DNA from: Myxococcus stipitatus
GTDB lineage: Bacteria > Myxococcota > Myxococcia > Myxococcales > Myxococcaceae
Length of the DNA: 64,000 nucleotides
Assembly: GCF_021412625.1 (NCBI RefSeq)
Contig: NZ_JAKCFI010000006.1
Span: 124,001-188,000, forward strand
Direction: 5' to 3'
In this document: in pieces, positions 8,378-16,322 of the stretch
Position numbering within the stretch: position 1 is the first letter of the stretch
How the letters are laid out: the number at the start of each line of letters is the position of its first letter
Position numbers and translations under genes: made by a program
Notes under the pieces: model-generated
Database searches by the model: none
Told to the model about the DNA's origin: nothing
The model's input: only the letters and a program-made list of their open reading frames with translations

Positions 8378-9478
8378 TCAGTCGCCGCGGGCGGCGGCGT
8401 CCGCGCCCTCGGCGCCGGGCGGCAGCGCGGGGACCTCGCGCCCCTCCCCGAAGCCGAGCGCCCAGAAGCGGGGGCGCACCGGCTCGCGCGCCAGCAGGCG
8501 CAGCAGCAGGAACTTCGCCTCGTCCTGCCCGTCGAAGGCCATGGGGAAGGTGTTGTAGTGCATCGCGACCGACGTCGAGGAGCGCAGCACCCGGTGCGCG
8601 TCGAGGGCCTCGCGAGGCCCCATGTGGACGGTGTGGAGGACGCGGGGACGGTACGCGCCGATGGGCAGCACCGACAGGCGCATGGGGCCGAAGCGCTCGG
8701 CCACCATCGCGAAGTGCGGACCGAAGCCCGTGTCTCCCGCGAAGAGCACCGGCCCTCCGCGCGTCGAGACGACGTAGCCGGCCCACAGCGTCTCCTCCAC
8801 GTCCGTCAGCCCCCGGTTGGAGCGGTGCTGCGCGGGCACGGCCGTCACCCGCACCTCCGGCGTCACCTCCGTGGCCTGCCACCAGTCCAGCTCCACCACG
8901 TCGCGGAAGCCCTCCGCGTCCAGCAGGGCCTTGTTGCCCAGGCCCACGACGAAGCGCGGATGGTGCGCCGCCTCCAGCCGCCGCAACGTGGGCAGGTCCA
9001 TGTGGTCATAGTGGTTGTGGCTCACCACCACGACGTCGATGGGCGGCAGGTCCTCGAAGCGGATGCCGGGCGGATGCACGCGCCTGGGGCCGATGAACGG
9101 CACCGGGCTGGCCCGGTCCGAATAGATGGGGTCCGTCAACACGTTGACGCCGTCCGCCTGGATGAGGACGGTGGCGTGGTTGATGACCGTCACCCGCAGC
9201 TTCCCGGGCGCCACGCGCTCCGGCGGCGGACGCCCCGGGGGCAGGTCCTCGTAGTCGCGCCACTCGCCGCGCCTCTCCTTCAGCGCCGCCGAGAGCAGCT
9301 GCCCCACCCCGAGCCGGGGCGCGTCCCCCAGGTTCTGGAACTTCTCGCCGTCGAAGTGCGCCGTCACCGGGCCACGGTGGCTCGGCCCGGCGAACAGGCA
9401 ACCTCCGAGCAGCGGCACGCACAGCAGGAGGAGGGGCGACAGAGGCCGCGTCGTGGCGGGGAGAGGGCGGTGAGGCAT
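8378..9478 (-). CDS. Metallo-beta-lactamase-fold lipoprotein (NAPE-PLD/UlaG-like)
   Basis: 366 residues. The signal peptide ends in a lipobox LLGGC (Cys27), so it is an exported lipoprotein. Metal ligands of the MBL fold are in order: HNHYDH (His154, His156, Asp158, His159), His218 in PAQHRSNRG, Asp249 in FAGDTGFG and His307 in AMHYNTF. The long N-terminal strand before the MBL domain, the phrase LTDPIYSDRASPVPFIGPRR and the late HMGPREA motif are characteristic of the NAPE-hydrolysing phospholipase D branch. It may therefore act on envelope N-acyl-phosphatidylethanolamine or a related lipid; that substrate is inferred. Its stop codon lies three bases beyond the convergent DoxX-like gene. Confidence 0.85.
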   Translation of the reverse strand: MPHRPLPATTRPLSPLLLLCVPLLGGCLFAGPSHRGPVTAHFDGEKFQNLGDAPRLGVGQLLSAALKERRGEWRDYEDLPPGRPPPERVAPGKLRVTVINHATVLIQADGVNVLTDPIYSDRASPVPFIGPRRVHPPGIRFEDLPPIDVVVVSHNHYDHMDLPTLRRLEAAHHPRFVVGLGNKALLDAEGFRDVVELDWWQATEVTPEVRVTAVPAQHRSNRGLTDVEETLWAGYVVSTRGGPVLFAGDTGFGPHFAMVAERFGPMRLSVLPIGAYRPRVLHTVHMGPREALDAHRVLRSSTSVAMHYNTFPMAFDGQDEAKFLLLRLLAREPVRPRFWALGFGEGREVPALPPGAEGADAAARGD

Positions 9479-9574
9479 GGCGGAAGACGCTCCGTCGGCG
9501 TGGAGGCGGGCCCACGGGCCCGGGCCCGGGTCGGGTCCGGATGTTAATGAGCGGCCCCGAATGCCGCAGCGCCA

Positions 9575-10618
9575 TCACGAGGAGACGGCGACGGAGGTCT
9601 TCTCCGGGACGGCGGCGGGGGCCTCCCGGCGCTCGCGCAGCCACGCCACGGTGTCACGCAGCGTCTCCTCCAAGGGGCGGAAGGTGACGCCCAGCTCCCG
9701 GCGGGCCTTGCCCGAGTCCACGCACAGCTTCGCGTGCATGACGCGCACCCCCTCCACCGTCAGGGAGGTGGGGCCCCCCGTCAGCCGGGCCCAGGTCTGC
9801 GACAGGGCCCCCAGCGTCACCGCCACCGCGTGCGGCAGGATGCGGCGAGGGGCCCGCACGCCCGTCAGCGTCTCCAACACCCGCGCCACGTCCTTCAGGT
9901 GGGCGAACTCGCCGCCGACCAGGTAGCGCTCCCCGGAGCGGCCCTTCTGCGCCGCCACCACCGTCGCGGCGGCCACGTCGCGCGCGTCCACCAGCGACGA
10001 GCCCCCGTCCAGCATCGCGGGCAGCTTGCCGCCCAGGAAGTCGAGCACGAACTGGCCGGCGCCGGTGGGACCTGTGTCCCAGGGGCCGAACATCCACCCC
10101 GGCAGGATGAACACCACCGACATGCCCGTGCGGGCGCTGAAGGCGTTCAGCTCCCGCTCCGACTCCACCTTGCTCTTGAAGTACAGGTTGTCGGTGACCA
10201 GCGGCGCGGGAGGCGTGGACTCGTCGCCCGGCGAGCCGTCCGGCTTCAGCCCCACCGTGCCGCTGGAGCTGATGTCCACGAAGCGCTTCACGCCCCGGCG
10301 GTGCGCCTCCTCGGCCAGCGCCACCGTGCCCTTCACGTTGATGGCATGCAGCTTCGGCCAGTGGTCGCCAGCGGCGTAGTATTCCCGGAAGTAGGCCGCC
10401 GTGTGGATGACCACGTCACACCCGTCCAGCGCCGCGGCGAACCCCTGGACGTCCTCCATGTCTCCCTCCACCACCTCCACCCCCGTCAACCCGCCCAGCA
10501 CCTGGCGCGCCTTGGCCTGTGAGCGCGCCAGCGCCCGCACCGTGTGCCCCCCAGCCACCAACGCCCGCACCACGTTGTTGCCCAACAGCCCCGTGCTGCC
10601 CGTCACGAACGCGCGCAT
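9575..10618 (-). CDS. NAD-dependent epimerase/dehydratase (extended SDR)
   Basis: 347 residues. Rossmann motif TGSTGLLG at 7-14, acidic strand end VVEGDMED near 53, SSSG near 117-120, and the catalytic Tyr146-x-x-x-Lys150 in NLYFKSK. The overall pattern (INVKGTVALAEEAHRRGVKRF, then GPWDTGPTGAGQFV) resembles dihydroflavonol-reductase-like and hopanoid-associated epimerases acting on a sugar nucleotide or a ketone/alcohol. The substrate is unknown. Start ATG at 10616-10618 with GGGAGG 6 bases upstream. It diverges from the TetR gene at 10709; the intervening 90 bases carry a consensus-like promoter overlapped by repeated TGAACA elements, so TetR repression of this gene is likely. Confidence 0.87.
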   Translation of the reverse strand: MRAFVTGSTGLLGNNVVRALVAGGHTVRALARSQAKARQVLGGLTGVEVVEGDMEDVQGFAAALDGCDVVIHTAAYFREYYAAGDHWPKLHAINVKGTVALAEEAHRRGVKRFVDISSSGTVGLKPDGSPGDESTPPAPLVTDNLYFKSKVESERELNAFSARTGMSVVFILPGWMFGPWDTGPTGAGQFVLDFLGGKLPAMLDGGSSLVDARDVAAATVVAAQKGRSGERYLVGGEFAHLKDVARVLETLTGVRAPRRILPHAVAVTLGALSQTWARLTGGPTSLTVEGVRVMHAKLCVDSGKARRELGVTFRPLEETLRDTVAWLRERREAPAAVPEKTSVAVSS

Positions 10619-10638
10619 CTGGCGCCTCCCAGGAAATG

Positions 10639-10686
10639 TGAACAGTATTCAGATAAGAGCTGGTCTGAACAGTGTCAAGATGAACA
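10639..10686. promoter_or_regulatory. Promoter for the epimerase gene overlapped by TGAACAGT operator repeats
   Basis: On the minus strand, TTGACA (10678-10673) and TATCTG (10655-10650) are separated by 17 bases, a sigma-70-like promoter placed about 30 bases before the epimerase start. Two related semi-palindromes overlap it: TGAACAGTATTCA (10639-10651) and TGAACAGTGTCA (10666-10677). A further TGAACA half-site starts at 10681. The repeats are 27 bases apart and sit between the epimerase and a divergent TetR gene, which is what a TetR-family operator region looks like. Confidence 0.6.
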
Positions 10687-10708
10687 CCGGAAATGAAGGG
10701 GTGGGGTC

Positions 10709-11353
10709 GTGACGACACGGGGTGGCGGGAAGGCGGCGGCGCCGCGCAAGCGCCGCACGTATCACCATGGGGATTTGCGGCAGGCGCTGGTGGACGCGAC
10801 GCTGGCGCTCATCGCGAAGGAGGACGTGGGGGCGGTGTCGCTGCGCGAGGTGGCGCGACGGGCGGGGGTGACGGCGGCGGCGCCGTATCACCACTTCCGG
10901 GACAAGAACGCGCTGCTGGCGGCGGTGGCGGAGGAGGGCTACCGGGCGCTCAACCAGCGGATGGACGAGGCGATGGCGCGGACGCGGGCGCCGGAGCTCG
11001 CCGGGCGGGTGAAGGCGATGGCGCGCTGCTACGTGTCCTTCGCGGTGGAGCACCCGGCGCACTACCGCGTCATGTTCCGCGAGGAGTGGGGCGACGAGGA
11101 GAAGTACGCGGCGGTGCACGCCGAGGGGATGCGCGCCTTCCAGCGGCTCCTGGACCTGACGGCGGAGGCGAGCGCCGCGTCCGGAGGGAGGCTCGACCCG
11201 GAGACGCTGGCGTTCAACGTCTGGGCGTGGGTGCACGGGCTCGCGTCGCTGTGGAACGAGGGGCCGCTGCGCAAGAAGAGCGGCGGCGACTCCATCGCCC
11301 CGTTGCTGGAGCGCTCGCTGGACCTGGTCGTCGCGCTGGTCGCCCGGAAGTGA
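10709..11353 (+). CDS. TetR/AcrR-family transcriptional regulator (WHG-type C-terminus)
   Basis: 214 residues starting at GTG 10709. A basic N-terminus (RKRRTYHHGDLRQALVDATLALI) leads into the helix-turn-helix VSLREVARRAGVTAAAPYHHFRDKNALLAAV at about 48-78. The ligand domain contains HYRVMFREEW and the WVHGLASLW (W-H-G) signature found in a large TetR subgroup. It is expected to repress itself and the divergent epimerase through the TGAACA repeats. The ligand is unknown. Its 3' end faces the FAD oxidoreductase gene, with 7 bases between the stop codons. Confidence 0.9.
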   Translation: MTTRGGGKAAAPRKRRTYHHGDLRQALVDATLALIAKEDVGAVSLREVARRAGVTAAAPYHHFRDKNALLAAVAEEGYRALNQRMDEAMARTRAPELAGRVKAMARCYVSFAVEHPAHYRVMFREEWGDEEKYAAVHAEGMRAFQRLLDLTAEASAASGGRLDPETLAFNVWAWVHGLASLWNEGPLRKKSGGDSIAPLLERSLDLVVALVARK

Positions 11354-11360
11354 GGCGCCG

Positions 11361-12458
11361 TCACGCCACCACGGTGCGCAGCAGGCGCTCGAACAGCCAG
11401 GGGCTTTTCTCCAGCGCCTTCACCACGGGGCGACGCAGGCGGGGCCTGCGCGCCAGGGTGAGCAGCGCGCGCGTCGTCCAGGAGTACTTGCGGAACACGC
11501 GCTGGAAGGCGCGCTCGTAGGGACGCAGCGTCTCCACGCCCGCGCCCCTCGCCAGGGCGTCCGGCAGCAACGTGCCCAGCGACTCCGCGCAGGCGAAGGC
11601 CAGGGACAGCCCCTCGCCCGTCAGCGCGTCCACGTACCCCGCCGCGTCGCCCACCAGCGCGAAGCGGTCCGCCACCCGCGCGCGCGCCACCCGCGCCAGG
11701 GGGCCCGCGCCGCGCACCTGGGAGTCCGGCGTCATGCCGCGCAGGCGCGCCTCCAGGCGGGGGAAGCGCGACAGCAGCGTGTCGAAGCCCACGCGCCCCG
11801 CCACCCCGCCGTCCTCCCACAGGAAGGCCAGCCCCACGCGCCGCGCGCCCGCGGGCGTCACGTACGCCTCCACCCCGCTGGCGAAGTGGACCTCCACGAA
11901 GGGCGACCACGGCGCCATCCGGAAGTGCTGCCGCAGCCCGAAGCGCCGAGGCCCGTCCGCGTCCACCTCCAGCCCCTCGGCGCGCCGCAACGGCGAACCC
12001 AGCCCGTCCGCCGCCACCAGCATCCGCGCCTCCACGGGCGCGTCCGCGGTCTCCAGCGCCATCCCCTCCACCGTCCGGCGGTGTGACAGCACCTGCGTGC
12101 GCTCGCGCAGCTCCACCCCCACCGCCCGCGCCCGCGCCGCCAGCGCCGAGGCCAGCGCCACGCGCCGCACGCCCAGCCCTCCCGGCTCCGGCAGGCGCCC
12201 CTCCACCGTGCCGCCGTCCTCCTGCACGTAGCGGATGCCCACGAAGGGCGCGCTCTCGTCGCGGTCCAGGTGCGTGAGCACGCCCAGCCGCTCGAGCACC
12301 GCCAGCCCCGGGGGCATCAGCCCCTCGCCGCACGCCTTGTCGGCGGGCAGCGCCGAGCGCTCCAGCACCACCGTGTTCAAGCCGCGCGTGGCGGCCTGGA
12401 TGGCCACCGCCAGCCCCGCGGGGCCGGCCCCCACCACCGCCACGTCGTACCGCTTCAC
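11361..12458 (-). CDS. FAD-dependent oxidoreductase (geranylgeranyl-reductase/PHBH-like) of the type III PKS cluster
   Basis: 365 residues. N-terminal dinucleotide motif VVGAGPAGLA (8-17) with ERS at the end of strand 2, a CGEGLMPPGLAVL motif near 43-55 typical of the geranylgeranyl-reductase branch, and the FAD-binding ALVGDAAGYVDALTGEGLSLAF near 265-285. It probably hydroxylates or reduces the polyketide or its acyl chain. It is the last gene of a five-gene operon and overlaps the stop of the acyl-AMP ligase as ATGA. No signal peptide; cytoplasmic or membrane-peripheral. The C-terminal 35 residues are basic (RRPRLRRPVVKAL), suggesting membrane contact. Confidence 0.87.
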   Translation of the reverse strand: MKRYDVAVVGAGPAGLAVAIQAATRGLNTVVLERSALPADKACGEGLMPPGLAVLERLGVLTHLDRDESAPFVGIRYVQEDGGTVEGRLPEPGGLGVRRVALASALAARARAVGVELRERTQVLSHRRTVEGMALETADAPVEARMLVAADGLGSPLRRAEGLEVDADGPRRFGLRQHFRMAPWSPFVEVHFASGVEAYVTPAGARRVGLAFLWEDGGVAGRVGFDTLLSRFPRLEARLRGMTPDSQVRGAGPLARVARARVADRFALVGDAAGYVDALTGEGLSLAFACAESLGTLLPDALARGAGVETLRPYERAFQRVFRKYSWTTRALLTLARRPRLRRPVVKALEKSPWLFERLLRTVVA

Positions 12459-14209
12459 GGCTCCTGCTCCGCCCGGGCCATGGCCAGCGCGCTCTTCGCC
12501 ATCTCCACCGCCATGCGCACCATGCCCACCTTCTTCGGGGGTGACAGCGTGCCCGCCTGGAAGCGCTGGAGCGCCTCGCGCCGGCGCAGCTTGCCGCTCG
12601 ACGTGCGAGGCAGCGTCCCTGGCTCCAGCACCCGCACCGTGTGCGCGCGCACGCCCGTCGCCGCCAGCACCACCGCGCGGATGCGCTCCTCCAGGGCCTC
12701 CGGCGCCTCCAGGCCCGAGCGCTCGGCGAGGATGAGCAGCGCCTCGTCCGTCTCTCCCTCGGGGACGAAGCCCAGCGCCACCGCGCAGCCGACGCGCACC
12801 CCCTCCACGCCGAGCAGCGGGTCCTCGAACGTCTGCGGGGCGTGGTTGGCGCCCCGGATGATGACCACGTCCTTCGCGCGGCCCGTCAGGTACAGCTCTC
12901 CGTCATCGATGAAGCCCAGGTCCCCCGTGTCCAGCCACCCCTCCGGCGTCAGCGCCCGCCGCGTGGCCGCCTCGTCGCCGAAGTAGCCCGACATCAACGA
13001 GGGCCCCCGCGCGAACACGCGCCCCACGCGCCGCTCCGGCAGCACCGCGCCGTCCGCGTCGCGCACCTCGACCTCGAAGCCCGGCACGGGCGAGCCCACG
13101 CTCACCAGCTCCCGCGAGCCCTCCACCACCACGCCCTCGCGCGCCAGCCGCTCCGGGTCCACCCCCAGCGCGCGAGGCCCCCGCGAGGCCGGCGGGAAGG
13201 TCACCGCGAGCGACGCCTCGGACAGGCCGTAGACGGGGCGCAGCGCGCGCGCCGAGAAGCCCCACTTCTCGAAGCGGTCCGCGAAGCGCCGCAGCGTCTG
13301 GATGGACACCGGCTCCGCGCCGTTGAGCGCGTGCACCCACGACGACAGGTCCACCCCCGCCATCTCCGCGTCCTTCACCCGCTTGAGGCACAGGCCGTAC
13401 GCGAAGTTGGGCGCGGGGGAGATGAAGCCCCGGTGCCGGGACAGCGCGCGCAGCCACAGCGCGGGCCGGGCGAGGAAGGCCTCTGGCGGAATCAACACCA
13501 GGCTGCCCGGGTAGTTGAGCGCGGACATCAGGCAGCCGACCAGCCCCATGTCGTGGTACAGCGGCAGCCAGCTGACGCCCACGCGCGGCGACGTCTCGTC
13601 CAGCGGCATGAGCGCGTGGAGCGCGGCCACCTGCGCCATCAGCGCCGCGTGCGTCAGCGCCACCGGCTTGGGCGCCACCGTCGAACCCGAGGAGAACTGG
13701 ATGAGGCCCAGCGCGTCCGGGCGCACCCGCACCTCGTGCGAGTCGTCCCCTCGCGACACCTCCTCCACCGTGTGACAGCCCAGCCGGGGCCGGGCGCGCT
13801 CCACGCTCGGCCCCAGCAGCAGCCTCACGCGCGCGTCCGTCAACACCACCGCGGCCGTCGTCACCTGGAGCATCCGCGACGTCGCCTGGTGGTACTCCTC
13901 CAGCCGCCCCAGCCGCACCGGCGGATACAACGGCACGGGCACCGCGCCCGCCAGCAGCGCGCCGAAGAACGCGTCCATGAAGCCCGGCGAGGTGGGCAGC
14001 AGCAGCGCCACCCGCTCGCCCGCGCGCACGCCCAGCCGCGCGAGCCCCGCCGCCGTGCGCCGCGCGCGGCGGTACACCTCCGCCCAGGGGAGCACCTCCT
14101 CGCGCTCCGCGGCGTCCACGAACGTCAGCTGGTAGGGGGTGGCGCTCGTCGAGGCGAGCGCCTCGTTCAACGTGGGGTGGAGTACCCGCTGGAGCCTGGG
14201 TCCCTTCAC
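12455..14209 (-). CDS. Fatty-acyl-AMP ligase (FAAL-like), loading enzyme of the type III PKS cluster
   Basis: 584 residues starting at GTG 14207-14209, which overlaps the ACP stop as GTGA; a longer in-frame start would run through the ACP gene and is rejected. Adenylate-forming motifs in order: A3 FSSGSTVAPKP (about 190-200), A4/A5 region WLPLYHDMGLVG and PVYGLSEASLAVTF, TGDLGFIDDGELYLTGR (A7/A8) and the C-terminal lysine motif LPRTSSGKLRRR. WLPLYHDMGL and the overall order match fatty-acyl-AMP ligases, which activate a fatty acid and pass it to an ACP rather than CoA. Here the ACP is the adjacent gene. The last 25 residues (VEMAKSALAMARAEQ) are an extra helix. Confidence 0.88.
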   Translation of the reverse strand: MKGPRLQRVLHPTLNEALASTSATPYQLTFVDAAEREEVLPWAEVYRRARRTAAGLARLGVRAGERVALLLPTSPGFMDAFFGALLAGAVPVPLYPPVRLGRLEEYHQATSRMLQVTTAAVVLTDARVRLLLGPSVERARPRLGCHTVEEVSRGDDSHEVRVRPDALGLIQFSSGSTVAPKPVALTHAALMAQVAALHALMPLDETSPRVGVSWLPLYHDMGLVGCLMSALNYPGSLVLIPPEAFLARPALWLRALSRHRGFISPAPNFAYGLCLKRVKDAEMAGVDLSSWVHALNGAEPVSIQTLRRFADRFEKWGFSARALRPVYGLSEASLAVTFPPASRGPRALGVDPERLAREGVVVEGSRELVSVGSPVPGFEVEVRDADGAVLPERRVGRVFARGPSLMSGYFGDEAATRRALTPEGWLDTGDLGFIDDGELYLTGRAKDVVIIRGANHAPQTFEDPLLGVEGVRVGCAVALGFVPEGETDEALLILAERSGLEAPEALEERIRAVVLAATGVRAHTVRVLEPGTLPRTSSGKLRRREALQRFQAGTLSPPKKVGMVRMAVEMAKSALAMARAEQEP

Positions 14210-14484
14210 GAGCGGGCCTCGGCCGGGACGCGGGCGGACTCCCCCACGCGGCTGGCCACCAGCCGGGTCAGGTCCGCCACCGTCTTCAGCTCCTGCGCGT
14301 CCTCCTCCGACAGGCGGATGCGGAAGCGGTTCTCGAGCCCCACCGCCAGCACCGTCAACCCGAGGCTGTCGAGCTGCAGGTCGCGGAAGAGGTCCTGCTG
14401 GGGGTCCACCGTGCCCTTCCACTCCAGCTCCTCGGTGGCGATGCGACGAATCTCGGCCAGGACCTCCTGCTCGAGCTCAACCAT
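14206..14484 (-). CDS. Acyl carrier protein
   Basis: 92 residues starting MVELEQEVL at ATG 14482-14484. The phosphopantetheine attachment motif LQLDSLGL places Ser40. The rest (LAVGLENRFRIRLSEEDAQELKTVADL) is the standard helix II-IV region of an ACP. Its stop overlaps the ligase start and its start lies inside the 3' end of the methyltransferase gene, so it is translated as part of the coupled operon. It likely carries the fatty acyl starter made by the ligase and delivers it to the type III PKS. A 19-residue N-terminal extension from an upstream ATG is not supported. Confidence 0.92.
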   Translation of the reverse strand: MVELEQEVLAEIRRIATEELEWKGTVDPQQDLFRDLQLDSLGLTVLAVGLENRFRIRLSEEDAQELKTVADLTRLVASRVGESARVPAEARS

Positions 14485-15052
14485 GGGGCACCTCCGGGAT
14501 GAAGCGAGGACGACGGGAGAAGGCGCGCGAGTAGGCCGCACCCAGCGCCGCCTCCTCCGCGCGGATGCGCACGAAGAGCAGCGCCGCGTTGCCCAACGAG
14601 AAGACGACGGCGGTCCACCAGGCGCCGTGGATGAGGGGGACCGCGGCCAGCTCCAGCACCACGGCGACGTAGTTGGGGTGACGCAGGAAGCGGTAGGGGC
14701 CGTGCGTCACCGGCGCCAGGTCCGGCACCACGATGATGCGCGAGTTCCACCGGTCGCCCAGCGTGGCGATGGCCCAGTAGCGCAGCCCCTGCGCCACCAC
14801 CGCCAGGGCCAGGGCCGCCCAGCCCCACGCGCCCGGGAAGGCGCGCTCCAGGAGGAAGACCTCGCCCACGCACGCGACCAGGAAGAGCGTGTGGAAGGCC
14901 ACCATGAAGCGGTAGTGCGCCTGCCCCGACTCCACGCCTCCCCTGGCGAACGCGCGCGCCGCGTTGCGCCGGGAGAGCGCCAGCTCCACCAGGCGCTCCA
15001 GCACCAGCAGGAGCATGTAGCCCAGGAAGACGGCCTGCGTGAGCGTCACCAT
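14477..15052 (-). CDS. ICMT-family (isoprenylcysteine carboxyl methyltransferase-like) membrane methyltransferase
   Basis: 191 residues, four to five hydrophobic segments (about 5-22, 52-70, 75-92, 125-150). The cytosolic methyltransferase signature GPYRFLRHPNYVAVVLE lies near 118-134 and a conserved EEAALGAAY motif near the end. Bacterial ICMT relatives sit beside type III PKS genes (for example bpsB beside bpsA in Bacillus) and O-methylate alkylpyrones or alkylresorcinols. That role fits here by context. It overlaps the PKS gene by 7 bases and the ACP gene by 8, so the operon is translationally coupled. Confidence 0.86.
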   Translation of the reverse strand: MVTLTQAVFLGYMLLLVLERLVELALSRRNAARAFARGGVESGQAHYRFMVAFHTLFLVACVGEVFLLERAFPGAWGWAALALAVVAQGLRYWAIATLGDRWNSRIIVVPDLAPVTHGPYRFLRHPNYVAVVLELAAVPLIHGAWWTAVVFSLGNAALLFVRIRAEEAALGAAYSRAFSRRPRFIPEVPHG

Positions 15053-16131
15053 CGCAGGAGCACCATCTCCGCGCAGAAGCCCGGCCCCAGGGCCATCATC
15101 AGCCCCCAGTCCCCGGGCCGCGCGTTGGCCTTCTCCAGCGTCTCGCCCAGCACGAACAGCACCGACGCCGACGACAGGTTGCCCACCTCCCGCAGCGACT
15201 CCCAGGAGCGCGCCAGCGCCTCCCCCTCCAGCTCCAGCGCCTCCTCGAAGGCCTGCAGCACCCGGGGCCCGCCGGTGTGCGCCACCCAGTGGCGGATGTC
15301 ACTGCGACGCAGGCCGTGCTCCGTCAGGAAGCCCTCCACGTCGCGCAGGATGTGGTCCTTCACCAGCTGCGGCACCTTGGCGGAGAGAATCACCTTGAAG
15401 CCCGAGTCCACCACGTCCCAGCCCATGATGCGCTCGGTGTCCGGGTAGAACACCGACCGGGACGCCATCACCCGCGGCCCCCGGGCGCCGGCCGCCTCCG
15501 CGCCCCGGACCACCGCGCACGCCGCGCCGTCGCCGAAGAGGCCGGAGGCGATGATGTTGGGGATGGACAGGTCCTCGCGCTGCAACGTCAGCGAGCACAG
15601 CTCCGCGGCGACGAGCAGCGCGGTGTGCGTGGGGAACGCGCGCAGGTAGTCCGCCGCGCGCGCCAGCCCCGCCACGCCCGCCACGCACCCCAGCCCGAAG
15701 ATGGGCGTGCGCTTGACGTCCCCGCGCAGGCCCAGCCGGTTCACCAGCCGCGCGTCGATGCTGGGCGTCGCGATGCCCGTCACCGAGACGAAGAAGACAT
15801 GGTCCACGTCCCGCGGCGTCAGCTCCGCCCGCTCCAGCGCCTGGCGCGCCACCTGCTCGCTCAGCGCGGTGGCCTCCCGAATCCAGGCGTCGTTGCGCGC
15901 CTGGAACGTGACCAGCTTGGCGTAGGAGTCGAGCGGCACCGCCAGGTAGCGACCCCTCACCCGGACGCTGCGGTGCAGTTCCTCCAGGCGCTCCACGTTG
16001 AAGTGGCGCGTCGCCCACAGCCCGCGAAAGGCCTCGATGAGCTGTTCCTGGGTGGCGTAGTGGGATGGCAACGCCCGTCCCACCGCGCGGATGAAGGGCA
16101 AGCTTGGGTCCTGGCCAGGGGAACTGTGCAT
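15046..16131 (-). CDS. Type III polyketide synthase (chalcone/stilbene synthase family)
   Basis: 361 residues with the full Cys-His-Asn triad: Cys149 in FGLGCVAGVAG, His285 in WVAHTGGP and Asn318 in GNLSSASVLFVL. The C-terminus ends in the family's GPGFCAEMVLL strand. It would condense an acyl starter with malonyl-CoA units to an alkylpyrone or alkylresorcinol. The neighbouring ligase and ACP suggest that the starter arrives as acyl-ACP instead of acyl-CoA. It is the first gene of the five-gene operon. The ATG at 16129-16131 lacks a strong ribosome-binding site, but the next in-frame starts would remove conserved N-terminal residues. Confidence 0.92.
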   Translation of the reverse strand: MHSSPGQDPSLPFIRAVGRALPSHYATQEQLIEAFRGLWATRHFNVERLEELHRSVRVRGRYLAVPLDSYAKLVTFQARNDAWIREATALSEQVARQALERAELTPRDVDHVFFVSVTGIATPSIDARLVNRLGLRGDVKRTPIFGLGCVAGVAGLARAADYLRAFPTHTALLVAAELCSLTLQREDLSIPNIIASGLFGDGAACAVVRGAEAAGARGPRVMASRSVFYPDTERIMGWDVVDSGFKVILSAKVPQLVKDHILRDVEGFLTEHGLRRSDIRHWVAHTGGPRVLQAFEEALELEGEALARSWESLREVGNLSSASVLFVLGETLEKANARPGDWGLMMALGPGFCAEMVLLRW

Positions 16132-16322
16132 GGGGTCTCGGTCCGTGCAGCGAGCAGGAAACCACGCTTAGCCGGAACCAGGCGAGGACGCGACACTCAC
16201 ACGTCGACTTGAGGACCCCTGGCGGCCTCTCCGAGCATCAGTGTCACACGGTCGACGCCGCCCCCCGGCCGGAGCCCAGGCGGGTCCCCCGGCTGTCACA
16301 CGCCAGACACCCTGGGCCCGGC

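Noticed and set aside
12641-15448. 935-codon plus-strand frame opposite the type III PKS cluster
   Set aside because: Composition is Arg/His-dominated with no domain; the opposite strand carries five recognisable overlapping genes.
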